From positions 1 through 64,000 of the forward strand of contig JBFWPN010000014.1 of NCBI GenBank assembly GCA_050249955.1: 64,000 nt of DNA, in the 5' to 3' direction. Below are positions 5,720 through 14,762 of this stretch, piece by piece. The notes under the pieces were generated by a model. That model saw only the letters and a list, made by a program, of their open reading frames with translations. It was not told where the DNA came from and did not search any database. The stretch comes from CAVVIG01 sp050249955. GTDB lineage: Bacteria; Acidobacteriota; Vicinamibacteria; Vicinamibacterales; CAVVIG01. Numbering within the stretch: the first letter of the stretch is position 1; every line of letters starts with the position of its first letter. The position numbers were made by a program, and so were the translations under genes.

Positions 5720-8230
5720 ATGCGTCCACCTACCCGTGCGCATCGCCCTGCCCTGCTGCTCGTCATTGCGAGCATCGCGGTGGTCCTCGTCAGCCCGCTC
5801 CGCTCTCAGGGACCGCCCGCGAATGGACGCACGGTGGTCATCAATGGCCGCGAGGCCGTGGCCGGCGAAGTGCTGGTGCGCATGCGCCCCACGACACAGG
5901 CCACAGCACAGCGTGCCCGCATTGCCGCCGCAGCCGACGCCGATCAGGCCGAAACGATCGGCCGCTCGGGCATCAACCGGCTCCGGTCGCGCCGCTACAG
6001 CACCAACCAGCTCATCACCCAGTTCTCGCAGGATCCAGAGGTGGAGTACGTCGAGCCCAACTGGGTGCTGCGCGCGAACGTGCTCCCGAACGACTCGCTG
6101 TTCACGCACCTGTGGGGGCTCTTCAACACGGGCAGCAACACGTGGGGCGGAGCCGGCACCGCGGGTGTCGACATCGACGCGCCATCCGCCTGGAACGTCA
6201 CCACCGGCAGCCGCTCCCTCGTCGTCGGCGTCATCGACACCGGCGTGGACTACAACCATCCCGACCTCGCCGCCAATATGTGGTCGGCCCCCACGTCGTT
6301 CACGGTGAACATCGCCGGCCAGTCGATCACCTGCGCGGCCGGCACGCACGGCTTCAACGCCATCACCCGTACCTGCGATCCGATGGACGATGCGACGAAC
6401 CCGCATGGAACGCACGTGGCGGGCACCATCGGCGCGGTGGGTAACAACGGCACCGGCATCACCGGCGTGAACTGGGTGACCAGCATGATGGGGCTCAAGT
6501 TCCTCGGGTCGAACGGATCGGGATCGACATCGAACGCCATCCTCGCCATCGACTTCGCACTCCAGGCGAAGAGCCTCTTCGGTGGGGCGGCGAACGTCCG
6601 CGTGCTGAACAACAGCTGGGGTGGCGGCGGCTATTCGCAGGCGCTGGTGGACGAGATCACGGCAGCGAGCAACGCCAACATCCTGTTCGTCGTGGCTGCG
6701 GGCAACGCCACACAGGACATCGACGCCACGCCCGACTACCCGGCGTCGTACACCAACGCCAACATCCTCACCGTGGCAGCCACCAGCAACACCGACGCGA
6801 TTGCCAGCTTCTCGAACTACGGCCCCACCGCCGTGGACGTGGCGGCGCCCGGCGTGGCCATCTACTCGACGGGACGCAACAACACGTACCTGAGCATGCA
6901 GGGCACCTCTATGGCCGCTCCGCACGTGGCCGGGGCAGGCGCGCTCACGCTGGCCGCCTGCGGCCTGACGACCGCGGAGCTGAAGACGCAGCTGATGAAC
7001 ACAGTCGACGTGGTGGCCGGTCTCTCGACCAAGGTCGGTACCAGTGGGCGCATCAACGTGGCACGTGCCATCTCCACCTGCACGAAGCCGAACATCACGA
7101 GCGTGACGCTCACGGCGAACAAGGCGGCACCGCAGGCGCTCGGGCAGACCATCACGTTCACCGCCACACCGAGCGGCGGCCAGGCTCCGTATCAGTACCG
7201 TTGGGCCGTGTGGAACGGTTCAACATGGACGGTGAGCGGGTGGGGCACCGCCAACACCTATGCGTGGACGCCGTCGAGCGCGAACGCCGGCTACAAGGTG
7301 GAGGTGCGGGCGCGCAGCAACTGGAACACGGGTGCGCCAGAGTCGGTGAAGTCGATGAACTTCGGCATCTACCCGGGTGTGAGCAGCCTGAACGTCACCG
7401 CGAACAAGACCGCCCCGCAGGGGCTGGGCGGCACGGTCACTTTCACCGCCACGCCCACAGGGGGACAGGCGCCGTATCAGTACCGCTGGGCTGTGTGGAA
7501 CGGATCGACCTGGACGGTCACCGCGTGGAGCACCAGCAACAGCTACGCGTGGACACCCGGCTCGGCGAATGCCGCCTACAAGGTGGAGGGGCGCGTCCGC
7601 AGTGCCTGGAACACCGGTGCGCCGGAAGCGGTGCGCGCCGTCGACTTCGCGATCTATCCGGTCGTCTCCAGCGTGAGCGTCTCCACCGACAAGGCGGCGC
7701 CGCAGGGACTTGGAACCACGGTGACCTTCACGGCCACGCCGACCGGCGGGCAGGCACCCTACCAGTACCGCTGGGCCGTGTGGAACGGCAGTACGTGGTC
7801 GGTGGGCGCATGGGGGCCGAGCAACACGTACGCGTGGACGCCGGGCACCGCCAACGCCGCGTACAAGGTGGAAGCACGCGTCCGCGGCAGCTGGAACACC
7901 GGCGCCCCTGAAGCCGTGCGCGCCACCAACTTCCCCATCTACCTCAAGGTGACGAATGTCACCCTCACGGCAAACAGGACCGCTCCGCAGAATGCCGGCA
8001 CCGCGATCACCTTCACCGCCACGGCGAGCGGCGGCGTGGCCCCGTACCAGTACCGTTTCGCGGTGTGGAACGGCTCCACGTGGACGGTGACCGGCTGGAG
8101 CACCACCAACACCTACGCGTGGACACCCGCCACTCCGAACGCGAACTACAAGGTTGAAGTGCGGGCCCGGAGCAACTGGAACAGCGGGGCGCCCGAGTAC
8201 GTGCGCGCCGTCGACTTCCCGATCCAGTAG
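5720..8230 (+). CDS. Secreted subtilisin-like serine protease with four C-terminal repeats
   Basis: An 836-residue S8 family protease. Order: signal peptide (about 1-30), fervidolysin-like propeptide (GEVLVRMRP to VEYVEPNWVL), catalytic domain, then four repeats of 95 residues at about 458-552, 553-647, 648-742 and 743-836. The catalytic triad is Asp173 (VIDTGVD), His229 (NPHGTHVAG) and Ser397 (GTSMAAPHVAG), with oxyanion Asn329 (AAGN). Each repeat has the pattern APYQYRWAVWNGSTW, YAWTP, YKVE.R.RS.WNTGAPE and looks like a PKD-type beta-sandwich. The ATG at 5720 follows a GAGAGAA ribosome-binding site. A secreted, probably surface-acting degradative enzyme. Confidence 0.95.
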   Translation: MRPPTRAHRPALLLVIASIAVVLVSPLRSQGPPANGRTVVINGREAVAGEVLVRMRPTTQATAQRARIAAAADADQAETIGRSGINRLRSRRYSTNQLITQFSQDPEVEYVEPNWVLRANVLPNDSLFTHLWGLFNTGSNTWGGAGTAGVDIDAPSAWNVTTGSRSLVVGVIDTGVDYNHPDLAANMWSAPTSFTVNIAGQSITCAAGTHGFNAITRTCDPMDDATNPHGTHVAGTIGAVGNNGTGITGVNWVTSMMGLKFLGSNGSGSTSNAILAIDFALQAKSLFGGAANVRVLNNSWGGGGYSQALVDEITAASNANILFVVAAGNATQDIDATPDYPASYTNANILTVAATSNTDAIASFSNYGPTAVDVAAPGVAIYSTGRNNTYLSMQGTSMAAPHVAGAGALTLAACGLTTAELKTQLMNTVDVVAGLSTKVGTSGRINVARAISTCTKPNITSVTLTANKAAPQALGQTITFTATPSGGQAPYQYRWAVWNGSTWTVSGWGTANTYAWTPSSANAGYKVEVRARSNWNTGAPESVKSMNFGIYPGVSSLNVTANKTAPQGLGGTVTFTATPTGGQAPYQYRWAVWNGSTWTVTAWSTSNSYAWTPGSANAAYKVEGRVRSAWNTGAPEAVRAVDFAIYPVVSSVSVSTDKAAPQGLGTTVTFTATPTGGQAPYQYRWAVWNGSTWSVGAWGPSNTYAWTPGTANAAYKVEARVRGSWNTGAPEAVRATNFPIYLKVTNVTLTANRTAPQNAGTAITFTATASGGVAPYQYRFAVWNGSTWTVTGWSTTNTYAWTPATPNANYKVEVRARSNWNSGAPEYVRAVDFPIQ
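7091..8230 (+). repeat. Four tandem 285-bp coding repeats
   Basis: Units start at 7091, 7376, 7661 and 7946, each exactly 285 bp (95 codons). Blocks around GGACAGGCGCCGTATCAG-type sequence and WAVWNGSTW codons are conserved at both DNA and protein level, which suggests recent duplication or gene conversion. They encode the C-terminal domains of the subtilase. Confidence 0.9.
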
Positions 8231-8240
8231 GGCACGCGGC

Positions 8241-8246
8241 TATCCT
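8241..8246 (+). promoter_or_regulatory. Candidate -10 box (TATCCT) of the DUF218 gene
   Basis: TATCCT ends 7 nt before the GTG start at 8254 and there is no Shine-Dalgarno sequence, so transcription would begin at or next to the start codon (leaderless mRNA). Confidence 0.4.
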
Positions 8247-8253
8247 AGGGGCC

Positions 8254-9063
8254 GTGTCCCGCGTCACGACCCTCATCAAGCAATGGCTGATCCCCGGGTC
8301 CACGCCGCTCCTGTTCGTGGGCGTGGCGGCCGGGGCCGTGCTGATCGCGGCCGGTCACCCGATCGATCGCGCTGGCCGCGCGGCGATCGTCGCGCTCGCG
8401 CTCGTCTACTGGACCCTCAGCCTCCCCGTCGTCGCAGCGGCGCTGATCGCGGGCCTCGGCACCCGCTTCGGCCGGATTGACTCGGCAGCGTCGGGACGCG
8501 GCGCACGCGTGCTCGTGGCGGTGGGCAACGGCAGCGTGCACTACACCGACGGCCGCCACGCCATCGACTATCTCACGCGCCGCTCGGTCTACTCCGCCTT
8601 CGAGGCCGCCCGCGTCTTCGAGTTACTGCGGCCGGAACTCCTCATCACCACCGGTGGCCCCGCGGGTCCGCCGCCAGCACGCCCTGAGGCCGACCTGATG
8701 CGCGAGCTGCTGGTCACGAGCGGCGTACCGCACGACATCATCGTGTCGGAGGGGGCGTCGGCGACGACCGAGCAGCAGGTGGCGAACGTCGCGGCGCTCA
8801 TTGCCGCGCGTGGACTCGCCGGCCCGGTGGCGGTGGTGACGACGACGGCGCACATGACGCGGGTGGTGGCGCTGTTCGCCGCACGCGGCATCAGCGTGGC
8901 GCCATCGGTGACGCCGGAACTGCAGTATGACGACGGGCGCACGGGCGTGGGGCGCTGGCTGCCCTCGATGGCGGCGCTGGTCGGCAGCTCGTCCGCGATG
9001 TACGAGTACCTGGCGAATGCGCCCCGCTGGTTCCGCTCACCGCACGTACCGCCGGGCCGCTGA
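8254..9063 (+). CDS. DUF218 (YdcF/SanA/ElyC-like) membrane protein
   Basis: A 269-residue protein. Two N-terminal transmembrane helices (about residues 17-35 and 45-68) are followed by a DUF218 domain: VLVAVGNGSVHYTDGRHAIDYLTRR, LLITTGGPAG, EGASATTEQQVANV and VVTTTAHMTRVVALFAARG. Family members in Escherichia coli act in envelope barrier function and peptidoglycan precursor metabolism, but the chemistry is unsettled. It starts at a GTG with a TATCCT box 7 nt upstream. The 3' end overlaps the convergent lipoprotein gene by 27 nt. Confidence 0.85.
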   Translation: MSRVTTLIKQWLIPGSTPLLFVGVAAGAVLIAAGHPIDRAGRAAIVALALVYWTLSLPVVAAALIAGLGTRFGRIDSAASGRGARVLVAVGNGSVHYTDGRHAIDYLTRRSVYSAFEAARVFELLRPELLITTGGPAGPPPARPEADLMRELLVTSGVPHDIIVSEGASATTEQQVANVAALIAARGLAGPVAVVTTTAHMTRVVALFAARGISVAPSVTPELQYDDGRTGVGRWLPSMAALVGSSSAMYEYLANAPRWFRSPHVPPGR

Positions 9064-10080
9064 GCCGACGTCGACCGTGGTGGCAGTCGCGCTGTCGGCA
9101 ACATCGACCACGATCGTCATCGCATCGATCATCTGGACGGCGAGAAGGGCGCGCTGCGGGCCCGGTGCGTCGCCTGCCCCGCCGGCGTACAGCAGGCGGT
9201 AGGTCACCTTGCCGGTGGCCGGGGTCACAACCCGCGGATCTGGTCCATTGCCGTCGACGGCGAAGGCGCCCACGACCGGCAGGGTGCCGCCGATGGCCAC
9301 GCGCACGCGCGAGGGATCGTAGTTGTCGTAGACGAAGGCCAGGTGTCGTGGCCAGGCGGTCGCGGTCGCGCTCTCGGTGACCGGCGTCCCTTCCAGGAAC
9401 CAGTTGCCAACGAGCCTGCCGGCCTCGTCATAGTCGAACCGCCCGTCGCGATCGGCGCCGAGGCGCTGCACCCGCGCATACAGCCGGCTTCGCAGCGGCT
9501 CCTCGAAGTAGGGCAGCGGCGCGTCACCGTGCAGCGTGGTCCCGGGATAGCGGAGCGGGTTGATGAACGTCACCGTCTTCAGTTCGTTGATCACGCCCAG
9601 ATCGACCGCGTAGGAGGATGAGCCGGTCGTGCCGATCCGCTGGCCCGCGGTGACGCTGACGCCCGTGCGGATGGCCGCGTCGAGCACGACGTGATCGAGG
9701 TAGTAGATGAAGCGACCGGTCCGCACCCCCACCTGCGACTCGGCGCCATTGCCGAGGATGAACTGGACGACGCCATCACCCGGGGCGTAGACCGGGACCG
9801 GTGCGCCGGGCGGCGCGTTCGGGAGCCGGTTGTAGAAGTAGATGTGATCCGTCGGGAAGGTGTGTCCCGGAGGATTGAGGTTTCCCAGCGGCACGATGAA
9901 GCGGAGGTCGTCTTCCGCCACCGGCGAGGCCCTGAAGACGAGCGGCCCGCCCGTGGGGATCGTCGTGGGGTCGCTCGGGGCGGTGGACGGGCGCGAACAG
10001 GCGGCGGCGCCGATCGACAGGGTGCACAGGACCACCCGGATGACCGTGCGCCGGACACGCCACAGGTTGCGCTGCCCCAC
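9037..10080 (-). CDS. Lipoprotein with M23-like peptidase domain
   Basis: A 347-residue protein with a lipoprotein signal (TLSIGAAACS, cysteine at about 28). Residues 70-180 look like a diverged M23 (LytM) fold: GHTFPTDHIYFY resembles the HxxxD metal-binding start, VYAPGDGVVQFI the following strand and YLDHVVLDAA the HxH region, with GQRIGTTGSSSY after it. The second zinc histidine pair is not fully conserved, so catalytic activity is doubtful. The C-terminal 150 residues are unassigned. It probably sits in the outer or inner membrane facing the periplasm. It overlaps the end of the preceding convergent gene by 27 nt. Confidence 0.7.
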   Translation of the reverse strand: MGQRNLWRVRRTVIRVVLCTLSIGAAACSRPSTAPSDPTTIPTGGPLVFRASPVAEDDLRFIVPLGNLNPPGHTFPTDHIYFYNRLPNAPPGAPVPVYAPGDGVVQFILGNGAESQVGVRTGRFIYYLDHVVLDAAIRTGVSVTAGQRIGTTGSSSYAVDLGVINELKTVTFINPLRYPGTTLHGDAPLPYFEEPLRSRLYARVQRLGADRDGRFDYDEAGRLVGNWFLEGTPVTESATATAWPRHLAFVYDNYDPSRVRVAIGGTLPVVGAFAVDGNGPDPRVVTPATGKVTYRLLYAGGAGDAPGPQRALLAVQMIDAMTIVVDVADSATATTVDVGSAARRYVR

Positions 10081-10150
10081 TTCGCGTCCTCCTCCACGTG
10101 CTATCGGTCGATGGCGGGTCGGGCTGAAGCGGCGCAGGGTGGCGGCGCCA

Positions 10151-10193
10151 AAAAAAACAAACGGCCCGGGAGGCAGTGCCTCGCCGGGCCGTT
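10151..10193 (-). terminator. Rho-independent terminator of inositol-phosphate synthase
   Basis: On the minus strand AACGGCCCG pairs with CGGGCCGTT (10160-10168 with 10185-10193), with an inner AGGC/GCCT stem, followed by TTTGTTTTTTT. It lies 25 nt after the stop of the gene at 10218-11531. Confidence 0.85.
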
Positions 10194-10217
10194 GAACGTT
10201 CGGATGGGACTACGACG

Positions 10218-11531
<1,314 letters not shown>

Positions 11532-11546
11532 GAAGAAGAACTATAT

Positions 11547-11561
11547 CATCAACGGTTGATG
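11547..11561. promoter_or_regulatory. 15-bp palindrome in the shared ino1/methyltransferase promoter
   Basis: CATCAAC-G-GTTGATG is a perfect inverted repeat occupying most of the 27-bp divergent intergenic region and including the ATG of the rightward gene. A TATAGT box for the leftward gene overlaps it on the other strand. It could be an operator for a dimeric regulator controlling both genes. Confidence 0.45.
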
Positions 11562-12113
11562 TTCTCCTTTCGCGCCAAAAGCAACCCCTACATGCTCATC
11601 GTCGGCATGACCGGCGTGAAGATGGGCGACCGCATGCTGCAGATCGGCTGCTCGGACGGGGGCGCACTTGCCGCCGTGGCCGCCAAGGTGGGGCTCTCGG
11701 GCCGTGCGGTGGCCCTGGTGCCGGACACCGCCGCCGCCGTGCGCGCACGCAAGGGGGCCGAACGCCAGGGTGTGCTGGTGGACGTGGAAGTTGGGGATCC
11801 CACCACCTGGACGCCGGACGAAGCCGGCTTCGACTTCGTCGTGGTGGACGACGAACAGCGGCAGTTCGCGGGTCTCGACGCGGCAGCGCAGGCCACCATC
11901 GTGAACCGCGTGCTGGCGGCGCTGAAGCCGGGTGGCCGGGTGCTCGTCATCAGCGCGATGCCGGCCGAGGGGCTCGCCGCCCTGTTCGGCGGCGCGAAAG
12001 GCCCCACCTTCGACGCCGAGCCCGCGCTGAAGGCCGGTGGCTGCCGGTTCGTGCGGGTGCTCGGCGAGAAGGAAGGGCTGCGGTTCGTCGAGGGCACCAA
12101 GGCCCGCGCATAA
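11559..12113 (+). CDS. Class I SAM methyltransferase-like protein
   Basis: A 184-residue protein with a Rossmann-like fold of the SAM-dependent methyltransferase type: motif I MLQIGCSDGG, then VALVPDTAAAVRARKGAE, FDFVVVDDEQ (motif IV region) and VLAALKPGGRVLVIS (motif V/VI). The acidic residue expected after motif I is replaced (VALVPD), so SAM binding is likely but not certain. The substrate is unknown. The start codon lies inside the divergent palindrome shared with the inositol-phosphate synthase gene, suggesting co-regulation and possibly a role in inositol-linked metabolism. Confidence 0.7.
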   Translation: MFSFRAKSNPYMLIVGMTGVKMGDRMLQIGCSDGGALAAVAAKVGLSGRAVALVPDTAAAVRARKGAERQGVLVDVEVGDPTTWTPDEAGFDFVVVDDEQRQFAGLDAAAQATIVNRVLAALKPGGRVLVISAMPAEGLAALFGGAKGPTFDAEPALKAGGCRFVRVLGEKEGLRFVEGTKARA

Positions 12114-12115
12114 GG

Positions 12116-12153
12116 CCCGCCCAAAGGCGGGTAGTGCCCACCTTCAGGTGGGC
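12116..12153. terminator. Two hairpins between convergent genes
   Basis: CCCGCC-caaa-GGCGGG (12116-12131) and GCCCACC-ttca-GGTGGGC (12136-12153) lie between the methyltransferase-like gene and the convergent SDR gene; the second overlaps the SDR stop codon. Neither has a T-tract, so termination would be weak or Rho-assisted. Confidence 0.5.
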
Positions 12154-12923
12154 TATCGCAGGCAGGTCAGGTGACGGCCGCCATCCACCGGGATGGTCTC
12201 GCCCGTCATCCACGCGGCTTCGTCCGACGCCAGGAACACGATCATCGCCGCCACTTCCTCCGGCTGCCCCGGACGACCGAGCGGGTGCGTCTCCTTCGAT
12301 CGCTGCAGGAACGCGGCATACGCAGTCTCGTCCATCCCCCCGCGCTTGTGCAGGTTCGTGATGGTCACGCCCGGGTTCACGCAGTTCACACGCACGCCGA
12401 ACGGCGCCATCTCCAGTGCCACGCAGCGCGTCAGGTGGTCCATCGCCGACTTGCTCACGTTGTAGGCGAGCACACCGGCGAACGCCCGCAGCCCATTCAC
12501 GCTCGACACGTTGACGATGCAGCCGGTGCGGGCTTTCAGGTGCGGCACCGCCGCGCGCATCAGGCGGAACGGCGCCTTCACGTTCACGTTCATCATCGAG
12601 TCCCACTTCTCGTCGCTGGTGTTCTCGATGGTGCCCGTGGCAATTACGCCCGCGGCGTTCACCAGCACGTCGATGCCGCCGAACCCGTCGACGGCAGCCG
12701 AGACGATGCGCTCGGCTGCGCCATCCTGGATGATGTCTGCAGGACAGGTGAGCACCGTCGCGCCGGTGGCTCCGGCGGTTGCCGCCACCTCCGCAAGTGA
12801 CGATTCGTCGCGTCCGACGAGGAGCACCTGGGCACCACGCGCGGCAAACTCCAGCGCAGCCGCCTTGCCGATGCCGCTGGTTGCGCCGGTGACGATGACG
12901 GACTTTCCGGTGAAAGAGGACAT
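12153..12923 (-). CDS. Short-chain dehydrogenase/reductase
   Basis: A 256-residue classical SDR. The cofactor motif TGATSGIG is at residues 12-19, NAAG follows at about 90, and the catalytic set is Asn (NVNVKAP), Ser (NVSSVNG) and Tyr-x-x-x-Lys (YNVSKSA). PGVTITNLH and the C-terminal GETIPVDGGR are typical of oxidoreductases of the FabG/GolD type. Arg residues after the first strand favour NADP(H) only weakly, so the cofactor is open, and the substrate is unknown. The ATG at 12923 follows a TACACT box by 9 nt. The gene stands alone between convergent and divergent neighbours. Confidence 0.9.
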   Translation of the reverse strand: MSSFTGKSVIVTGATSGIGKAAALEFAARGAQVLLVGRDESSLAEVAATAGATGATVLTCPADIIQDGAAERIVSAAVDGFGGIDVLVNAAGVIATGTIENTSDEKWDSMMNVNVKAPFRLMRAAVPHLKARTGCIVNVSSVNGLRAFAGVLAYNVSKSAMDHLTRCVALEMAPFGVRVNCVNPGVTITNLHKRGGMDETAYAAFLQRSKETHPLGRPGQPEEVAAMIVFLASDEAAWMTGETIPVDGGRHLTCLR

Positions 12924-13089
12924 AGGGCGCCTAGTGTAGCCCGGCTGCGGAGGAGACACCGAGTCCTCGCCTGAGCACACCCCAGCGGCGGCCCAGGGCC
13001 ACGACGTCAGGATTCCTGAACAAAACCGACCAAACTCCACGCGCCTCTCCCGGCAGCGCTTTTGCCTCACGGGCCCGTGGACTACCCAC

Positions 13090-14112
13090 GTGCGCGTCCC
13101 TGTCGAAACCCAGGTGTACTTGCCCGGCGAGATCGCCGCCGCGGCCGGCGTGTCGGACGCCGCGGTGAGCGAGGCGCTCGGCGAACCCCGGTACGTGGGG
13201 CACGCCGAGGCGGTGTCGCTGGCCCTGCGGCTTCGTGCCGACGCGCAGCGAGCGGCCGACGCCGCGCGTGGGCAGCGTCTCCCAATCTCGACCGACGCTG
13301 CGCAGGGCGCGCAGCCGCGCGTGACGGTGCCACTCCTGGTCTCGGGCTCCCTGCACGCCGTGGCAGTGACGGCGGTCATCCTCGCCACCGCGTTTGCCGT
13401 GCCGGAGGCGGTGCCCGCCTCGGATCCGCCTGTCAGCAGCAGCACGCGCCTGGTGTTCCTGAACGTTCCCGGACCGGGCGGCGGCGGAGGCGGGGGTGGC
13501 GCACGACAGCCACGTCCGGTATCCAGGGCACGCACCGAGGGCCACCGCGCGGTGAGCAGTCCCGTGCCTGCACTCCAGCCGCCTCCCGAGCCGGCGCCAG
13601 CGGCGCAAGAGCCTGTGCCAACCGAACAACCGCCGGTGGCGGTACCGGTGGTCGCGTCGGCCGCGGACCAGATGGAGGTGCCGGGTGAACCGGACGCCAC
13701 ACCCGACGAGTCGAGCCGGGGCCGTGGTGACGAGGGGGGCGCGGGCAGCAGCACGGGCGGCGGCCTGGGCGCAGGCACCGGCAACGGGATTGGCGAGGGT
13801 ACAGGCGGAGGTACCGGCGGCGGCCCATTCAGGCCGGGATCGGGCATCACTCCACCGCGGCTCCTGCGTGAGGTGAAGCCCACTTACACCGACGAGGCCA
13901 GGCGTGCGGGCATCACCGGCGAGGTGCTGCTCGAGGTGGTGGTCCGGCGCGATGGCTCGGTGGCCGACCCGCGGATCGTGCAGTCGCTGGGTGCCGGCCT
14001 CGACAGGCGTGCCGTGGACGCGGTGCTGCAGTGGCGCTTCGCCCCGGCACGGCGGTTCGGCGACGCAGTGGACGTACTGGTGGAAGTGGCCGTCGCCTTC
14101 ACGCTCCGGTAG
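13090..14112 (+). CDS. HTH - transmembrane - TonB C-terminal domain fusion protein
   Basis: A 340-residue protein of unusual layout. Residues 8-48 look like a MerR/excisionase-type helix-turn-helix (YLPGEIAAAAGVSDAAVSEAL). A single membrane helix follows at about 80-103 (LLVSGSLHAVAVTAVILATAF), then a Pro/Ala and Gly-rich periplasmic linker (about 120-255). The TonB C-terminal domain occupies about 258-340 (PPRLLREVKPTYTDEARRAG, GEVLLEVVVRRDGSV, DRRAVDAVLQWRFAPA). The C-terminal domain normally contacts TonB boxes or acts in envelope complexes. The start is GTG. It is the first gene of a run of three (stop to next start 5 nt, then overlap). No ExbB/ExbD is adjacent. Confidence 0.8.
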   Translation: MRVPVETQVYLPGEIAAAAGVSDAAVSEALGEPRYVGHAEAVSLALRLRADAQRAADAARGQRLPISTDAAQGAQPRVTVPLLVSGSLHAVAVTAVILATAFAVPEAVPASDPPVSSSTRLVFLNVPGPGGGGGGGGARQPRPVSRARTEGHRAVSSPVPALQPPPEPAPAAQEPVPTEQPPVAVPVVASAADQMEVPGEPDATPDESSRGRGDEGGAGSSTGGGLGAGTGNGIGEGTGGGTGGGPFRPGSGITPPRLLREVKPTYTDEARRAGITGEVLLEVVVRRDGSVADPRIVQSLGAGLDRRAVDAVLQWRFAPARRFGDAVDVLVEVAVAFTLR

Positions 14113-14117
14113 TTGCC

Positions 14118-14762
14118 ATGATGGACATCCTCTTCGCCATCACCATCATCTCGCTGCTCCTCGCCGCGGCCGCCTCGGCCATTGCCTGGAGGGCGGTCCG
14201 CGAGAACCGGCGCCGGTCTGCAGCCCGCGTTGCTCACCTGTCGGCCATCATCGGAAGCGCCGACCCCGCCAACACGAACGCGGTCGCCGTGCGCGAACTG
14301 CTGGGTGCGTCCAGCCGCACCGGGCCACCCCGCACCATGCTGGCCGTCGTCGGCAGCGCGGCCGTGTTCGTGGCGGCCATCGCCCTCTCGCTGCCGAACG
14401 GTCGCGGGGCCGATCGGCCAGCCGCCGCCGGCGTGGCGGAGCCTGTTGCCCACCAGCCGGCTACGCTCGAGTTGCGATCCCTGCGCGACGCGCGCGGCCC
14501 CCGCGGCGAGCTGGAGCTGACCGGAGTGGTGCACAATCCGTCGGACGGCGCCACACTGGAGCAGGTCACCGCCGTGGCGCTGCTCTTCGACCGCCAGGGA
14601 GCGTTCATCACCAGCCGGCGCGCCCCGCTCGAATCGGGCGGCACCGCCGACGCCACGTTCAGGATCACGGTGCCCGACGCCGACGACGTTGGCCGGTACC
14701 GGGTGAGCTTCAGGACCGACGACGGGGTTGTGCCCCACACCGATCGCAGGAGTGGTCAGTGA
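14118..14762 (+). CDS. Membrane protein of unknown function in a TonB-C/VWA operon
   Basis: A 214-residue protein I do not recognise. It has two transmembrane segments (residues 4-24 and about 75-95) with a cytoplasmic basic stretch between them. A C-terminal periplasmic domain of about 100 residues (LELRSLRDARGPRGELELTG, VVHNPSDGATLEQVTAVALLF) has the beta-sandwich look of FxLYD-type domains in secreted proteins. It starts 5 nt after the TonB-C gene, and its stop overlaps the GTG of the VWA gene (GTGA), so the three are very likely cotranscribed and translationally coupled. Confidence 0.7.
   Translation: MMDILFAITIISLLLAAAASAIAWRAVRENRRRSAARVAHLSAIIGSADPANTNAVAVRELLGASSRTGPPRTMLAVVGSAAVFVAAIALSLPNGRGADRPAAAGVAEPVAHQPATLELRSLRDARGPRGELELTGVVHNPSDGATLEQVTAVALLFDRQGAFITSRRAPLESGGTADATFRITVPDADDVGRYRVSFRTDDGVVPHTDRRSGQ

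Noticed and set aside
9037..9063. Convergent overlap of the DUF218 and lipoprotein genes as a sign of a wrong frame
   Set aside because: Both proteins show coherent family features up to their ends; short convergent overlaps also occur at 17964-18004 and 59558-59571.
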